This document shows, piece by piece, positions 27,810 to 36,112 of a stretch of 64,000 bases of DNA. This DNA is from CAZJWC01 sp964550125 (GTDB lineage: Bacteria; Bacillota; Clostridia; Christensenellales; Borkfalkiaceae), in contig CAZJWC010000004.1 in assembly GCA_964550125.1 (NCBI GenBank), positions 62,001 through 126,000 on the forward strand, in the 5' to 3' direction. Positions within the stretch are counted from its first letter, which is position 1. Each line of letters begins with the position of its first letter. A program made the translations under genes and the position numbers. Under the pieces are notes generated by a model, which did not search any database, was not told where the DNA came from, and saw only the letters and a list, made by a program, of their open reading frames with translations.

Positions 27810-28678
27810 AAATCCCATTTTGGTATAAAACTTTCGCTAGCCGATTTTCTCTCTTGTAAGTATACCTTGTCAAGATTAAGTTCCATAGCAAAATTAATCA
27901 CCTTGTCGTATTCTCTTGATGTGATTTTTCTTTTCAGTTCAGGAAAATCGTCTATCTCACCATAAGGAGTGTACTGACACATTATAGATAGATAGGTGTT
28001 TGTGGAAAGGTTTTCTGCATACCATTTTAAAATTTCAATCGAGTCGTCAGTGTTGAGGGGTAAAATCAAGTGCCTAACTACTGTACCTGAAAGCATCTTA
28101 CCCTCATTAAAGACAAGTGTTTTTTTTGCCATAAATTTTAAGGCTTCACTTGCAATTTCAAAGTAGTTGCTTTTACCTGTATATCGTTTTGAAGTTTCTT
28201 TTGAAAAAAACTTTAAATCTGGTAAATAAATGTCAACATATTTATCAAATTTTTCTAAAGATTCAATATTTTCATACCCACTTGAGTTATAAACTACGGG
28301 AATACCAGGCCTATAAATTTCAAATGCTTGAGCAATGTGTTCAAGATAGTGTGTAGGATTGACAAGATTGATATTTTCAGCACCCATATTTTCAAGTTCT
28401 TTAAAAATATTGGCAAGTTCTCTAATTGTAATCTCTTTACCTCTTTCATTGCGAGAAAGTTCATAGTTTTGGCAAAAAACACATTTTAAAGGACAGCCAC
28501 AAAAAAATACCGTTCCTGAACCTTTTATAAATGAAATGCAAGGTTCTTCAAAAGGGTGAAGGTAGTATTTTGCAATTTTTAAATTTTTCGATTTGCAAAC
28601 TCCTACACTTTCCGTCCTATTTATTCCACATTTTATAGGACACATATTACATTTTGTTAGGTCAAATAATTCACTCAT
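27806..28678 (-). CDS. Radical SAM protein, pyruvate formate-lyase activase-like
   Basis: 290 residues. The radical SAM cluster motif is C-x3-C-x2-C at Cys62, Cys66 and Cys69 in CGCPLKCVFCQNY. An N-terminal group of cysteines (10, 13, 17, 28) could hold another metal or cluster. The sequence fits the PflX-like 'radical SAM, PFL-activase related' family, whose substrate is mostly unknown. No formate-lyase gene is nearby. The start has no ribosome site: the best promoter puts transcription start at or next to the ATG, so it may be leaderless. Confidence 0.88.
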   Translation of the reverse strand: MSELFDLTKCNMCPIKCGINRTESVGVCKSKNLKIAKYYLHPFEEPCISFIKGSGTVFFCGCPLKCVFCQNYELSRNERGKEITIRELANIFKELENMGAENINLVNPTHYLEHIAQAFEIYRPGIPVVYNSSGYENIESLEKFDKYVDIYLPDLKFFSKETSKRYTGKSNYFEIASEALKFMAKKTLVFNEGKMLSGTVVRHLILPLNTDDSIEILKWYAENLSTNTYLSIMCQYTPYGEIDDFPELKRKITSREYDKVINFAMELNLDKVYLQERKSASESFIPKWDF

Positions 28679-28684
28679 AGTTAA

Positions 28685-28713
28685 ATTTTATCATTTTTAA
28701 AAAGGTATGTAAA
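28685..28713 (-). promoter_or_regulatory. Promoter for radical SAM gene, start codon at predicted +1
   Basis: Minus strand: TTTACA (28708-28713), 17 bases, TAAAAT (28685-28690). The ATG begins at 28678, about 7 bases after the -10 box. Confidence 0.5.
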
Positions 28714-28716
28714 GCG

Positions 28717-28745
28717 TTGACAATTTGAAAGTAAAATTATATAAT
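28717..28745 (+). promoter_or_regulatory. Consensus sigma-A promoter for metK
   Basis: TTGACA (28717-28722), 17 bases, TATAAT (28740-28745), a perfect match. Confidence 0.92.
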
Positions 28746-28769
28746 TGCCATTGTATGAAAAATTATTGC

Positions 28770-28781
28770 TCGGCTAGCCGA
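28770..28781. repeat. 12-bp palindrome just upstream of metK ribosome site
   Basis: TCGGCTAGCCGA is GC-rich against an AT-rich background. It begins about 18 bases after the predicted transcription start and ends next to AAGGAG. It could be an operator or a small hairpin affecting initiation. Confidence 0.7.
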
Positions 28782-28794
28782 AAGGAGTAATGTA

Positions 28795-29958
28795 ATGAAA
28801 AAGTTTTTTACAAGCGAAAGTGTAACTGAAGGACATCCTGATAAAGTTTGCGACCAAATTTCAGATGCAATTTTAGATGAAATTATGAAAAAAGATAAAA
28901 ACGCTAGAGTTGCTGTAGAGTGTAGTGCAACTACCGGTATGGTTTTGGTAATGGGAGAAATTACTACTGACTGTTATGTTGATATTACTCAAACTGCAAA
29001 AAATACCATTAAGGAAATTGGTTATAACGGACAAGGCTTTTCTTATGATAGTTGTGCTGTAATTACTGCCCTTCACGAGCAAAGCCCTGATATTGCATTA
29101 GGTGTTGATAATTCATTTGAAAAAAAGAACGGTGCAAACGATGATGCTGACCAGTTTGGTGCAGGCGACCAAGGTATGATGTTTGGTTATGCTTGTAATG
29201 AAACAGAAGAATTTATGCCCTTAACTTTAATGCTTTCTCATAAGTTGGCAATGAAACTAACAGAAGTTAGAAAAAATGGTACTTTACCCTACTTGCGTCC
29301 TGACGGAAAGAGTCAAGTTACTATTGAGTATGATGATGGTAAGGCTACCCGTGTCGATACTGTTGTTGTTTCGGCACAACATAATGAAAGCGTTACTACT
29401 GAACAATTAAGAAAGGACATACAAAAATATGTTATAGAGGAGATTATTCCCTCTAACTTGCTTGACGAAAATACAAAATACTTTATTAACCCTACAGGCC
29501 GTTTTGAAATAGGTGGACCTGAAGGAGATAGTGGACTTACAGGCAGAAAGATTATCGTTGACACTTATGGTGGAAGATGTGCACACGGTGGAGGTGCTTT
29601 CTCTGGCAAGGATTGTACAAAAGTTGATAGAAGTGCTGCTTATATGGCAAGATATATTTGTAAAAATATCGTTGCCAGTGGACTTGCTGACGAGTGTGAA
29701 ATTGAACTTGCATATGCTATTGGTGTCGCGAAGCCAGTTTCCGTTTATGTAAATACTTACGGAACAGGTAAGTTGTCTAGTGAAAAGTTGACTGAAATTG
29801 TTGAAAGTGAATTTGATTTAAGACCTAACGCAATTATCAAAAAGTTAGATTTAAGAAGACCTATCTACAAAAAAACTGCTGCTTACGGACATTTTGGCAG
29901 AAATGAGTTCCCTTGGGAACAACTTGATATGGTTGATACTTTAAAGAAATATTTATAA
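28795..29958 (+). CDS. metK: S-adenosylmethionine synthase
   Basis: 387 residues, full length. N-terminal FTSESVTEGHPDKVCDQISDAILD, central GAGDQGMMFGYA and the P-loop-like GGGAFSGKDCTKVDRS are diagnostic. It makes SAM from methionine and ATP. It has its own consensus promoter and terminator. The leader is too short for a classical SAM riboswitch. Confidence 0.98.
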   Translation: MKKFFTSESVTEGHPDKVCDQISDAILDEIMKKDKNARVAVECSATTGMVLVMGEITTDCYVDITQTAKNTIKEIGYNGQGFSYDSCAVITALHEQSPDIALGVDNSFEKKNGANDDADQFGAGDQGMMFGYACNETEEFMPLTLMLSHKLAMKLTEVRKNGTLPYLRPDGKSQVTIEYDDGKATRVDTVVVSAQHNESVTTEQLRKDIQKYVIEEIIPSNLLDENTKYFINPTGRFEIGGPEGDSGLTGRKIIVDTYGGRCAHGGGAFSGKDCTKVDRSAAYMARYICKNIVASGLADECEIELAYAIGVAKPVSVYVNTYGTGKLSSEKLTEIVESEFDLRPNAIIKKLDLRRPIYKKTAAYGHFGRNEFPWEQLDMVDTLKKYL

Positions 29959-29966
29959 AAGATAAA

Positions 29967-29992
29967 AAAATCGGGGAATACCCCGATTTTTG
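29967..29992 (+). terminator. Intrinsic terminator after metK
   Basis: A 10-bp stem (AAAATCGGGG / CCCCGATTTT) with an AATA loop and T tail. comF begins only 8 bases later, so comF depends on read-through. Confidence 0.93.
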
Positions 29993-29999
29993 TGTTAAT

Positions 30000-30713
30000 A
30001 TGATTAAAATTGCTGATAAATTAAAAGATATACTTTTTAAAGAGAATATAACTTGCGAGTGTTGTGGTAAAGATGTTTTTAAAGGGGAAAGATTTTGTGA
30101 AGATTGCTTTAAAAAACTTCCCTTCAATAATGAGTGTTATTGTAGGATTTGTGGAAGAAAGGAGAATCAAGATAATGCTTGTATTGACTGCAAAACGCAT
30201 GGTGCAGAGTTTGAAAAAGCGAGGAGCGTGTTTGACTATAAAGATGATGTAGTACATCTAATCCACTCTTTTAAAAACGGAAGGAGATACCTTGCAAGTT
30301 TGTTTGCCGATTATTTAAAAGAAATATATATAAAAGAGTTTAGTTTCGCTGATTTTATTACTTTTACTCCTATGTATATAAAAGATGAAAAGAGGCGTGG
30401 TTATAATCAAGCAAAACTTTTAGCTGATGAATTATCTAAAAGGGTAAATACTCCAGTCGTTGAACTTTTGCAAAAGGTAAAGAAAACTAAAATGCAAAAA
30501 ACTTTATCAAGAAAGGAAAGGGAGAAAAATCTTGTTTCTTGCTTTAAAGTTGTTAAAAGAGAGGGCTGTAAAGGCAAAAAGATTTTACTTATAGATGATG
30601 TTATGACTACTGGTTCAACGATAAATGTACTTTCAAAAAAGTTGAAGGAAAGTGGTGCTTTGGCTGTGTATGTGCTTACAATATCTTCTGTAACCTTAAA
30701 AAAGAATATTTAA
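30000..30713 (+). CDS. ComF family phosphoribosyltransferase-like protein
   Basis: 237 residues. An N-terminal zinc ribbon has CxxC pairs (CECCGKD, FCEDCF, CRIC...CIDC). The C-terminal type I phosphoribosyltransferase domain carries the PRPP loop LLIDDVMTTGST. ComF homologues act in DNA uptake or an unknown salvage step. The start is weak, with no clear ribosome site, and lies right behind the metK terminator. Confidence 0.9.
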   Translation: MIKIADKLKDILFKENITCECCGKDVFKGERFCEDCFKKLPFNNECYCRICGRKENQDNACIDCKTHGAEFEKARSVFDYKDDVVHLIHSFKNGRRYLASLFADYLKEIYIKEFSFADFITFTPMYIKDEKRRGYNQAKLLADELSKRVNTPVVELLQKVKKTKMQKTLSRKEREKNLVSCFKVVKREGCKGKKILLIDDVMTTGSTINVLSKKLKESGALAVYVLTISSVTLKKNI

Positions 30714-30833
30714 AGGGCAATCTATCCCTAAAATATTTAAAATGCAAATAAAAAGCTTTTACTTTTAATAGAAAATATAGTAAAATAAAAAGGACAAACA
30801 AAAATAGGTTTGTAAAATGATTTGAGGTGTATT

Positions 30834-33677
30834 ATGGGATTAATCAGATACTTACTTGAAAGCGATAGTAGAAAAAGTTTAAAAAAACTTGATAAACTTG
30901 CAACTAAAATTGAAAGTTTAGACAGTACTTATTCTGCTATGACTGATGAAGATTTGAAAAATCAAACGACAATTTTTAAAGAAAGACTTAAAAATGGGGA
31001 AACTACTGATGATATTTTATGCGAGGCATTTGCTGTTGTAAGAGAGGCTGCGTATCGTGTACTAAATACAAAACATTATCATGTTCAGTTGATGGGTGGC
31101 ATTTGTTTGTATCAAGGCAGAATCGCTGAAATGAAAACTGGTGAAGGTAAAACACAAACAGCACTTTTACCTGCTTATTTAAATGCTTTAACAGGCAAGG
31201 GCGTCCATGTTGTAACGGTAAACGATTACCTAGCAAAGCGTGATGCTGAGTGGATGGGCAAAGTCCATAGATTTTTAGGTTTAACGGTAGGTGTAGTTGT
31301 ACCTGGTATGGATGACGATGAAAAGAGAAAGGCTTACCTTTGTGATATTACTTATGCAACTAATAACGAGTTAGGTTTTGACTATTTGAGGGACAACTTG
31401 AAAGGTGATGTTTCAAGGATGGTTCAAAGAGAACTTAACTATGCAATCGTAGACGAGGTTGACTCAATCCTAGTAGACGAGGCAAGAACTCCTTTGATTA
31501 TTTCAGGTGCAGGAGATGAATCATCAGAACTTTATGCAAAAGTTGACAGATTTGTAAGAACGCTAAAAGGTGGCTATGAGGACGAACTAGAGTCTAATCT
31601 TGCAAGCGATAAGGCAACTGCTAGATTTCAAAAAAAGATAAAGACAAAGCAGGTTGAAAGCGAATACCGTGATGAAGAAAACGAGGATAAGGAAACTGAA
31701 ACTGAAACGGAAGAAAAGATTTCTTCTGCTGACTGGGACTTTATCATCAATAGAAAGGAAAAATCAGTAACTATAACTGAAAACGGTGCTACCAAGGCAG
31801 AAGCATATTTTAATATCGCTAATTTGGCAGATATTGATAATGCACCTTTGAATCACCATATTCAACAAGCTTTAAAAGCACATAAATTATTTTTTAACGG
31901 CGACCAATATATTGTTCAAGACAATGAGGTTTTAATCGTTGACGAATTTACAGGTCGTTTGATGATAGGTCGTAGATATTCTGATGGCTTGCACCAAGCG
32001 ATTGAAGCAAAAGAAGGTATGAAGGTTAAAAATGAAAACAAAACTTACGCAACCATTACCTTCCAAAACTACTTCCGTTTGTATAAAAGATTGTCAGGTA
32101 TGACCGGTACGGCTAAAACTGAGGAGACTGAATTTAGAGAAATTTACAGCCTTGATGTATTAGAAATTCCTACAAATAAAAAGGTTGCTCGTGTCGATAT
32201 GAACGACCGTATCTATTCAAATCAAGAAGCGAAAAAGCGTGCTATTATTGAAGAAATTATTGAAAGAAATAAAAAAGGACAACCCGTCCTAGTAGGTACT
32301 GTAACTGTTGAAAAATCGGAGGAAATTGCCAAAGCACTTCGTAAAACAGGTATTAAGTATAACCTACTAAACGCAAAAAATCACGCAAGAGAGGCTGAAA
32401 TTGTTGCACAGGCAGGTAGAGTAGGTGCTGTAACCATCGCTACAAATATGGCAGGTCGTGGTACGGATATTTTGCTTGGTGGTAACCCTGAGTACCTTGC
32501 AAAAAAACGCTTGCGTGAAGAAAATGTTGATGAAGAATTGATTGAAAAGGCTACTTCATATGCAGAACTTGATGAAGAAGCTGAAAAGGTAAGACAAAGA
32601 TATAAAAAATTATACGCAGAGTTTAAAGTTGGTACGGACGCTGAAAAGGCTGAAGTTATAAAAACAGGTGGTCTATGTATCATAGGTACTGAAAGACACG
32701 AGTCAAGGCGTATTGATAATCAGTTGCGTGGTCGTGCTGGTCGTCAAGGAGACGTTGGTGTTTCAATATTCTTCATCTCAATTAAAGACGATATTTTAAT
32801 GCGTTTTGGTAACTCATTGATTCAAAGAATTTTCACAGACGAGGGCTATTGTTTAGAGTCAAAGATGCTTACAAAGTCTATTGAAAATGCTCAAAGAGCG
32901 ATTGAGGGTAGAAATTATGCAATTCGCCGTAATGTTATAAAATATGACGATGTAATGAATAAACAACGTGAAGTAATTTACGGGCAAAGACTTGCAGTTT
33001 TGAAGGGCGAGGATGTTCACGAACAAGTGTTAAAGTATATTCCTGACTATGTAAATACTGTGCTTGCCGAAACTGTAAATCTTGAGGATTTACCTGAAAA
33101 CTGGGATGTTGATTACTTGAATAAGGTACTTCAATCAAGGCTTCTACCTGAAAATATAATTTTTGCAACTCATGACGAACTTGCAAAGATGGAAGCAGGC
33201 GAAGTTATACAAAAACTTACTGATTTAGTAACTCAAACTTACGAGCAAAAGATTGTTGATGTAAAAGAGCGTTTTGGTATTGACTACCACGCATTAGAAC
33301 GCAGAATTTTACTTATGACTGTTGATAGAAATTGGATTGACCATATTGACGCAATGGACCAATTAAGAAAGGGTATTGTTTTGCGTGGATATGCCAATGC
33401 TGACCCCGTTGTTGCATATAAACAAGAGGGGCTTGATATGTTTGACGAAATGACTGAGCGTATCCAGTCTTCAACGGTTGCTGCATTGTTAAAGTTGAAA
33501 ATTGAAATCAATAAACCTGTTGAACAACCCAAGCAGGTAGCACCTAAAAATCTTGTAACAAATAGTGGCGAAGGAAATGCTCCTATCAAAAAGACTGATA
33601 AACAAGTTGGAAGAAATGATGCTTGCCCCTGTGGTAGTGGTAAAAAGTATAAAAATTGTTGTGGTAAAGACGCTTAA
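30834..33677 (+). CDS. secA: Preprotein translocase ATPase SecA
   Basis: 947 residues from ATG 30834, which has TGAGGTG upstream. Walker A is in MKTGEGKTQTALLPAYL, the DEAD-type motif is VDEVDSILVDEARTPL, and helicase motif VI sits in QLRGRAGRQGD. The C-terminal zinc SEC-C motif CPCGSGKKYKNCCG binds SecB or phospholipid. An acidic insertion rich in Glu/Thr lies at about residues 277-304. It drives Sec-dependent export. Promoter uncertain. Confidence 0.98.
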   Translation: MGLIRYLLESDSRKSLKKLDKLATKIESLDSTYSAMTDEDLKNQTTIFKERLKNGETTDDILCEAFAVVREAAYRVLNTKHYHVQLMGGICLYQGRIAEMKTGEGKTQTALLPAYLNALTGKGVHVVTVNDYLAKRDAEWMGKVHRFLGLTVGVVVPGMDDDEKRKAYLCDITYATNNELGFDYLRDNLKGDVSRMVQRELNYAIVDEVDSILVDEARTPLIISGAGDESSELYAKVDRFVRTLKGGYEDELESNLASDKATARFQKKIKTKQVESEYRDEENEDKETETETEEKISSADWDFIINRKEKSVTITENGATKAEAYFNIANLADIDNAPLNHHIQQALKAHKLFFNGDQYIVQDNEVLIVDEFTGRLMIGRRYSDGLHQAIEAKEGMKVKNENKTYATITFQNYFRLYKRLSGMTGTAKTEETEFREIYSLDVLEIPTNKKVARVDMNDRIYSNQEAKKRAIIEEIIERNKKGQPVLVGTVTVEKSEEIAKALRKTGIKYNLLNAKNHAREAEIVAQAGRVGAVTIATNMAGRGTDILLGGNPEYLAKKRLREENVDEELIEKATSYAELDEEAEKVRQRYKKLYAEFKVGTDAEKAEVIKTGGLCIIGTERHESRRIDNQLRGRAGRQGDVGVSIFFISIKDDILMRFGNSLIQRIFTDEGYCLESKMLTKSIENAQRAIEGRNYAIRRNVIKYDDVMNKQREVIYGQRLAVLKGEDVHEQVLKYIPDYVNTVLAETVNLEDLPENWDVDYLNKVLQSRLLPENIIFATHDELAKMEAGEVIQKLTDLVTQTYEQKIVDVKERFGIDYHALERRILLMTVDRNWIDHIDAMDQLRKGIVLRGYANADPVVAYKQEGLDMFDEMTERIQSSTVAALLKLKIEINKPVEQPKQVAPKNLVTNSGEGNAPIKKTDKQVGRNDACPCGSGKKYKNCCGKDA

Positions 33678-33682
33678 TATAT

Positions 33683-33705
33683 AGGGCATATTTTTAATAT
33701 GCCCT
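33683..33705 (+). terminator. Hairpin between secA and prfB
   Basis: A 10-bp perfect stem (AGGGCATATT / AATATGCCCT) with a TTT loop but no T run after it. It may partly attenuate or stabilise the mRNA end rather than fully terminate. Confidence 0.5.
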
Positions 33706-33726
33706 TACTTATATAAAGGAAGGTTT

Positions 33727-34824
33727 ATGTTTAAAGCAGACGATTATAGACTTCGTATAAAAGAATTTAATCAAACTCTTGAAGAAACTGCCTATGCTTT
33801 GAGTTTGACAGAGCAAAAGGAGAGGTTAAAGGAACTTCAACTTGAAAATGAAAAGCCTGAAGTATGGGGAGATTTAGAAAAATCTAAAAAAATAGGTAGA
33901 GAAATATCTTCAATACAAAATAAATTAGCAATTTTTGAAAAATGCAAAAAGGCTGTTGATGATGCAAGTCAAGTTATTGATTTGATTGAGGAAACGGGAG
34001 AAGAAGATTTGATTGATGAACTTGATGAGATTATTCAAGTTGCTGAAAAAGAGATTGAAGAAATGAGTATAAGCGCATTGCTTAAGGGCAAGTATGACAG
34101 TTGCAATGCGATACTTTCTTTACACGCAGGTGCTGGTGGTACTGAGGCGTGTGATTGGGTTCAAATGCTTTATAGGATGTATAATCGCTATGCTGAAAAG
34201 AACGGCTTTAAGGTTACTGAACTTGACAGACTTGCAGGTGATGACGCTGGATATAAATCGGTTGACATTAAGATTGAAGGTGAAAATGCCTATGGATATT
34301 TAAAGGCTGAAAAGGGCGTACATCGTTTGGTGCGTATTTCTCCTTTTGATGCTAATAGCAGAAGGCATACTTCCTTTGCTTCACTTGAAGTTATGCCTGA
34401 AATTGAGGATGATAGCGAGATTGAAATTAGAAGTGAAGATTTAAAGGTAGACACTTTCCGTTCCTCTGGTGCTGGTGGACAGCACATCAACAAAACTGAA
34501 TCTGCTATTAGAATTACGCATATTCCTACTGGAATTGTGGTTTCTTGTCAAAATGAAAGAAGCCAGGTGCAAAATAGAGAACAGGCTATGAAGATGCTTC
34601 GCAGTAAACTTATCGAAAAACGTGAAGAAGAACGTATGGCAGAGGAGCAGAGTTTAAAAGGAGATGTTAAAAGGATTGAGTGGGGTAGTCAAATTAGAAG
34701 TTATGTTTTTTGTCCTTACACTCTAGTAAAAGACCATCGTACAGGTTATGAAAACGGCAATATCAACGCTGTAATGGATGGAGATATTCAAGGCTTTATA
34801 ATTGATTACTTAAAAAAGGCGTAA
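33727..34824 (+). CDS. prfB: Peptide chain release factor 2, uninterrupted frame
   Basis: 365 residues. The tripeptide motif of RF2 is RISPFDANSRRHTSF, and the catalytic GGQ is at 250-252 (SSGAGGQHINKTESAIR). It releases peptides at UGA and UAA. Unlike most bacterial prfB genes there is no internal UGA with a +1 frameshift near codon 25; the N-terminus reads straight through, so frameshift autoregulation is absent. tsaD begins 1 base after its stop. Confidence 0.97.
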   Translation: MFKADDYRLRIKEFNQTLEETAYALSLTEQKERLKELQLENEKPEVWGDLEKSKKIGREISSIQNKLAIFEKCKKAVDDASQVIDLIEETGEEDLIDELDEIIQVAEKEIEEMSISALLKGKYDSCNAILSLHAGAGGTEACDWVQMLYRMYNRYAEKNGFKVTELDRLAGDDAGYKSVDIKIEGENAYGYLKAEKGVHRLVRISPFDANSRRHTSFASLEVMPEIEDDSEIEIRSEDLKVDTFRSSGAGGQHINKTESAIRITHIPTGIVVSCQNERSQVQNREQAMKMLRSKLIEKREEERMAEEQSLKGDVKRIEWGSQIRSYVFCPYTLVKDHRTGYENGNINAVMDGDIQGFIIDYLKKA

Positions 34825-34825
34825 T

Positions 34826-35890
34826 ATGACTTATTTTGAAAATATACAAAAGTTGAAAAGAAAGGCAAATCCTTTAATACTAGGCATTGAAAGTTCGTGT
34901 GATGAAACGGCTTGTGCTATCGTTCGTGGAAGGGAGATTTTGGCAAATGAAATAATATCTTCAGCAACAGAACAAGCAAAGTATGGTGGAGTAGTACCTG
35001 AAATAGCCTCTCGAGCCCATACTGACGCTATTGACGAGGTTGTTAGGAGAGCCGTTAAAAGTGCAAATATCAAGTTAGAGGAGTTGGACGGAATTGCAGT
35101 TACTTACGGAGCAGGACTTTTGGGAGCATTGCTTGTAGGTGTATCTTTTGCAAAGGCTTTGGCTTTAAGTTTAAATATTCCTCTAATTGCTGTAAACCAT
35201 ATTCGTGGTCATATGGCAGCCGCTTACCTTGACGATAAAGAGTTAAAACCTCCCTTTATTACCCTTTTGGCAAGTGGTGGGCATACGGCAGTTATTCATA
35301 CTACCTCTTATACTGATTTTGAAGTTTTAGGTTCAACTAGAGATGATGCTGTTGGCGAGGCGTTTGATAAGGTTGCAAGAATTTTATCTTTGCAGTACCC
35401 AGGTGGACCTAACATTGAAAGAGCCTCAAAGGAGGGTAATAATAGTTTAAACCTACCCAAGATGTTAAAAGGTGAAGATACTTTTGATTTTTCATATAGT
35501 GGTTTAAAGACTGCAGTAATAAACTATTGCCATACTTTAGAACAAAAGGGTGAGCAAATTCCAGTTGGAGATGTTGCAAAGTCCTTTCAAACAAGTGCTA
35601 TTGACATTTTGGTTGAAAGGGTTATTTCTGCTTGTAAAAAAACTGGAATAAAAACGGTTACAGCAGGAGGGGGCGTTGTTGCAAATACTTATTTGCGCGA
35701 AAGTTTAAAAGATGCCTGCGATAAAAATGGCTATAAGTTGGTTTTGCCTGAAAAAAAGTACTGTACAGATAACGCCTCTATGATTGCAGAGGAAGGAGTT
35801 ATTCAATATATGGCAGGTAATTTTGCTGACCTCTCACTAAATGCAAAGGCACAAATTAAATTAGGCGAAAAAGGAAAAATTATAAAGTAA
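34826..35890 (+). CDS. tsaD: tRNA N6-adenosine threonylcarbamoyltransferase
   Basis: 354 residues with the Kae1/TsaD fold. Metal ligands His125 and His129 are in HIRGHMAAAY, and LLASGGHTAVI and FDFSYSGLKTAV are family signatures. It transfers threonylcarbamoyl to A37 of ANN-decoding tRNAs with TsaB and TsaE, which are not in this window. Tightly coupled to prfB. Confidence 0.97.
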   Translation: MTYFENIQKLKRKANPLILGIESSCDETACAIVRGREILANEIISSATEQAKYGGVVPEIASRAHTDAIDEVVRRAVKSANIKLEELDGIAVTYGAGLLGALLVGVSFAKALALSLNIPLIAVNHIRGHMAAAYLDDKELKPPFITLLASGGHTAVIHTTSYTDFEVLGSTRDDAVGEAFDKVARILSLQYPGGPNIERASKEGNNSLNLPKMLKGEDTFDFSYSGLKTAVINYCHTLEQKGEQIPVGDVAKSFQTSAIDILVERVISACKKTGIKTVTAGGGVVANTYLRESLKDACDKNGYKLVLPEKKYCTDNASMIAEEGVIQYMAGNFADLSLNAKAQIKLGEKGKIIK

Positions 35891-35914
35891 ATACAAATTG
35901 ACTATTTTATTTGC

Positions 35915-35943
35915 TTGACACCATTTTTTTCAGGTTATATAAT
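35915..35943 (+). promoter_or_regulatory. Consensus promoter of the tyrosine-rich leader
   Basis: TTGACA (35915-35920), 17 bases, TATAAT (35938-35943), a perfect match. Transcription would start near 35950, just before the leader peptide's ribosome site. Confidence 0.92.
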
Positions 35944-35964
35944 TTAATTATTGGAGAAAAGAAG

Positions 35965-36030
35965 ATGTATAATGTTTATTCAAACAACTACTACTGCTAT
36001 TATTATAACTATTTAAAAATAGTTTTTTAA
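35965..36030 (+). CDS. Tyr/Asn-rich 21-residue leader peptide
   Basis: ATG 35965, with GGAG eight bases upstream, to TAA 36028. The peptide MYNVYSNNYYCYYYNYLKIVF has 8 Tyr and 4 Asn in 21 residues, including a run NNYYCYYYNY. Placed between a consensus promoter and an intrinsic terminator ahead of a transporter, it has the classical design of a ribosome-mediated attenuator in which stalling at scarce Tyr-tRNA would change downstream folding. Both TAT and TAC codons occur, so it is not a simple AT-rich artefact. Confidence 0.75.
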   Translation: MYNVYSNNYYCYYYNYLKIVF

Positions 36031-36049
36031 ACTGCGTAGATTTGTTTGA
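35980..36049 (+). promoter_or_regulatory. Leader pairing segments of the attenuator
   Basis: TCAAACAA (35980-35987, within the leader frame) is perfectly complementary to TTGTTTGA (36042-36049). A ribosome stalled on the Tyr run would mask the first segment and free the second. The next element, TGCGTA (36033-36038), can also pair with TATGCA (36078-36083) in the terminator loop and right arm, with one wobble. The exact antiterminator is not proven. Confidence 0.4.
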
Positions 36050-36067
36050 GTATTAAAATGATATTTG

Positions 36068-36095
36068 ACGGTTTGCGTATGCAAGCCGTTTTTTT
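36068..36095 (+). terminator. Attenuator terminator before symporter
   Basis: A 9-bp stem (ACGGTTTGC / GCAAGCCGT, one G-T) with a GTAT loop and seven T, 18 bases before the symporter start codon. Confidence 0.88.
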
Positions 36096-36112
36096 ATGTA
36101 AAGGAGATTATT

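Noticed and set aside
28746..28794. SMK-box (SAM-III) or other SAM riboswitch before metK
   Set aside because: Only about 45 transcribed bases are available and the conserved SMK pairing with the ribosome site is not seen; only the palindrome can be supported.
33727..33830. Programmed frameshift in prfB
   Set aside because: No in-frame stop or CTTTGA-type site near codon 25; the frame is continuous.
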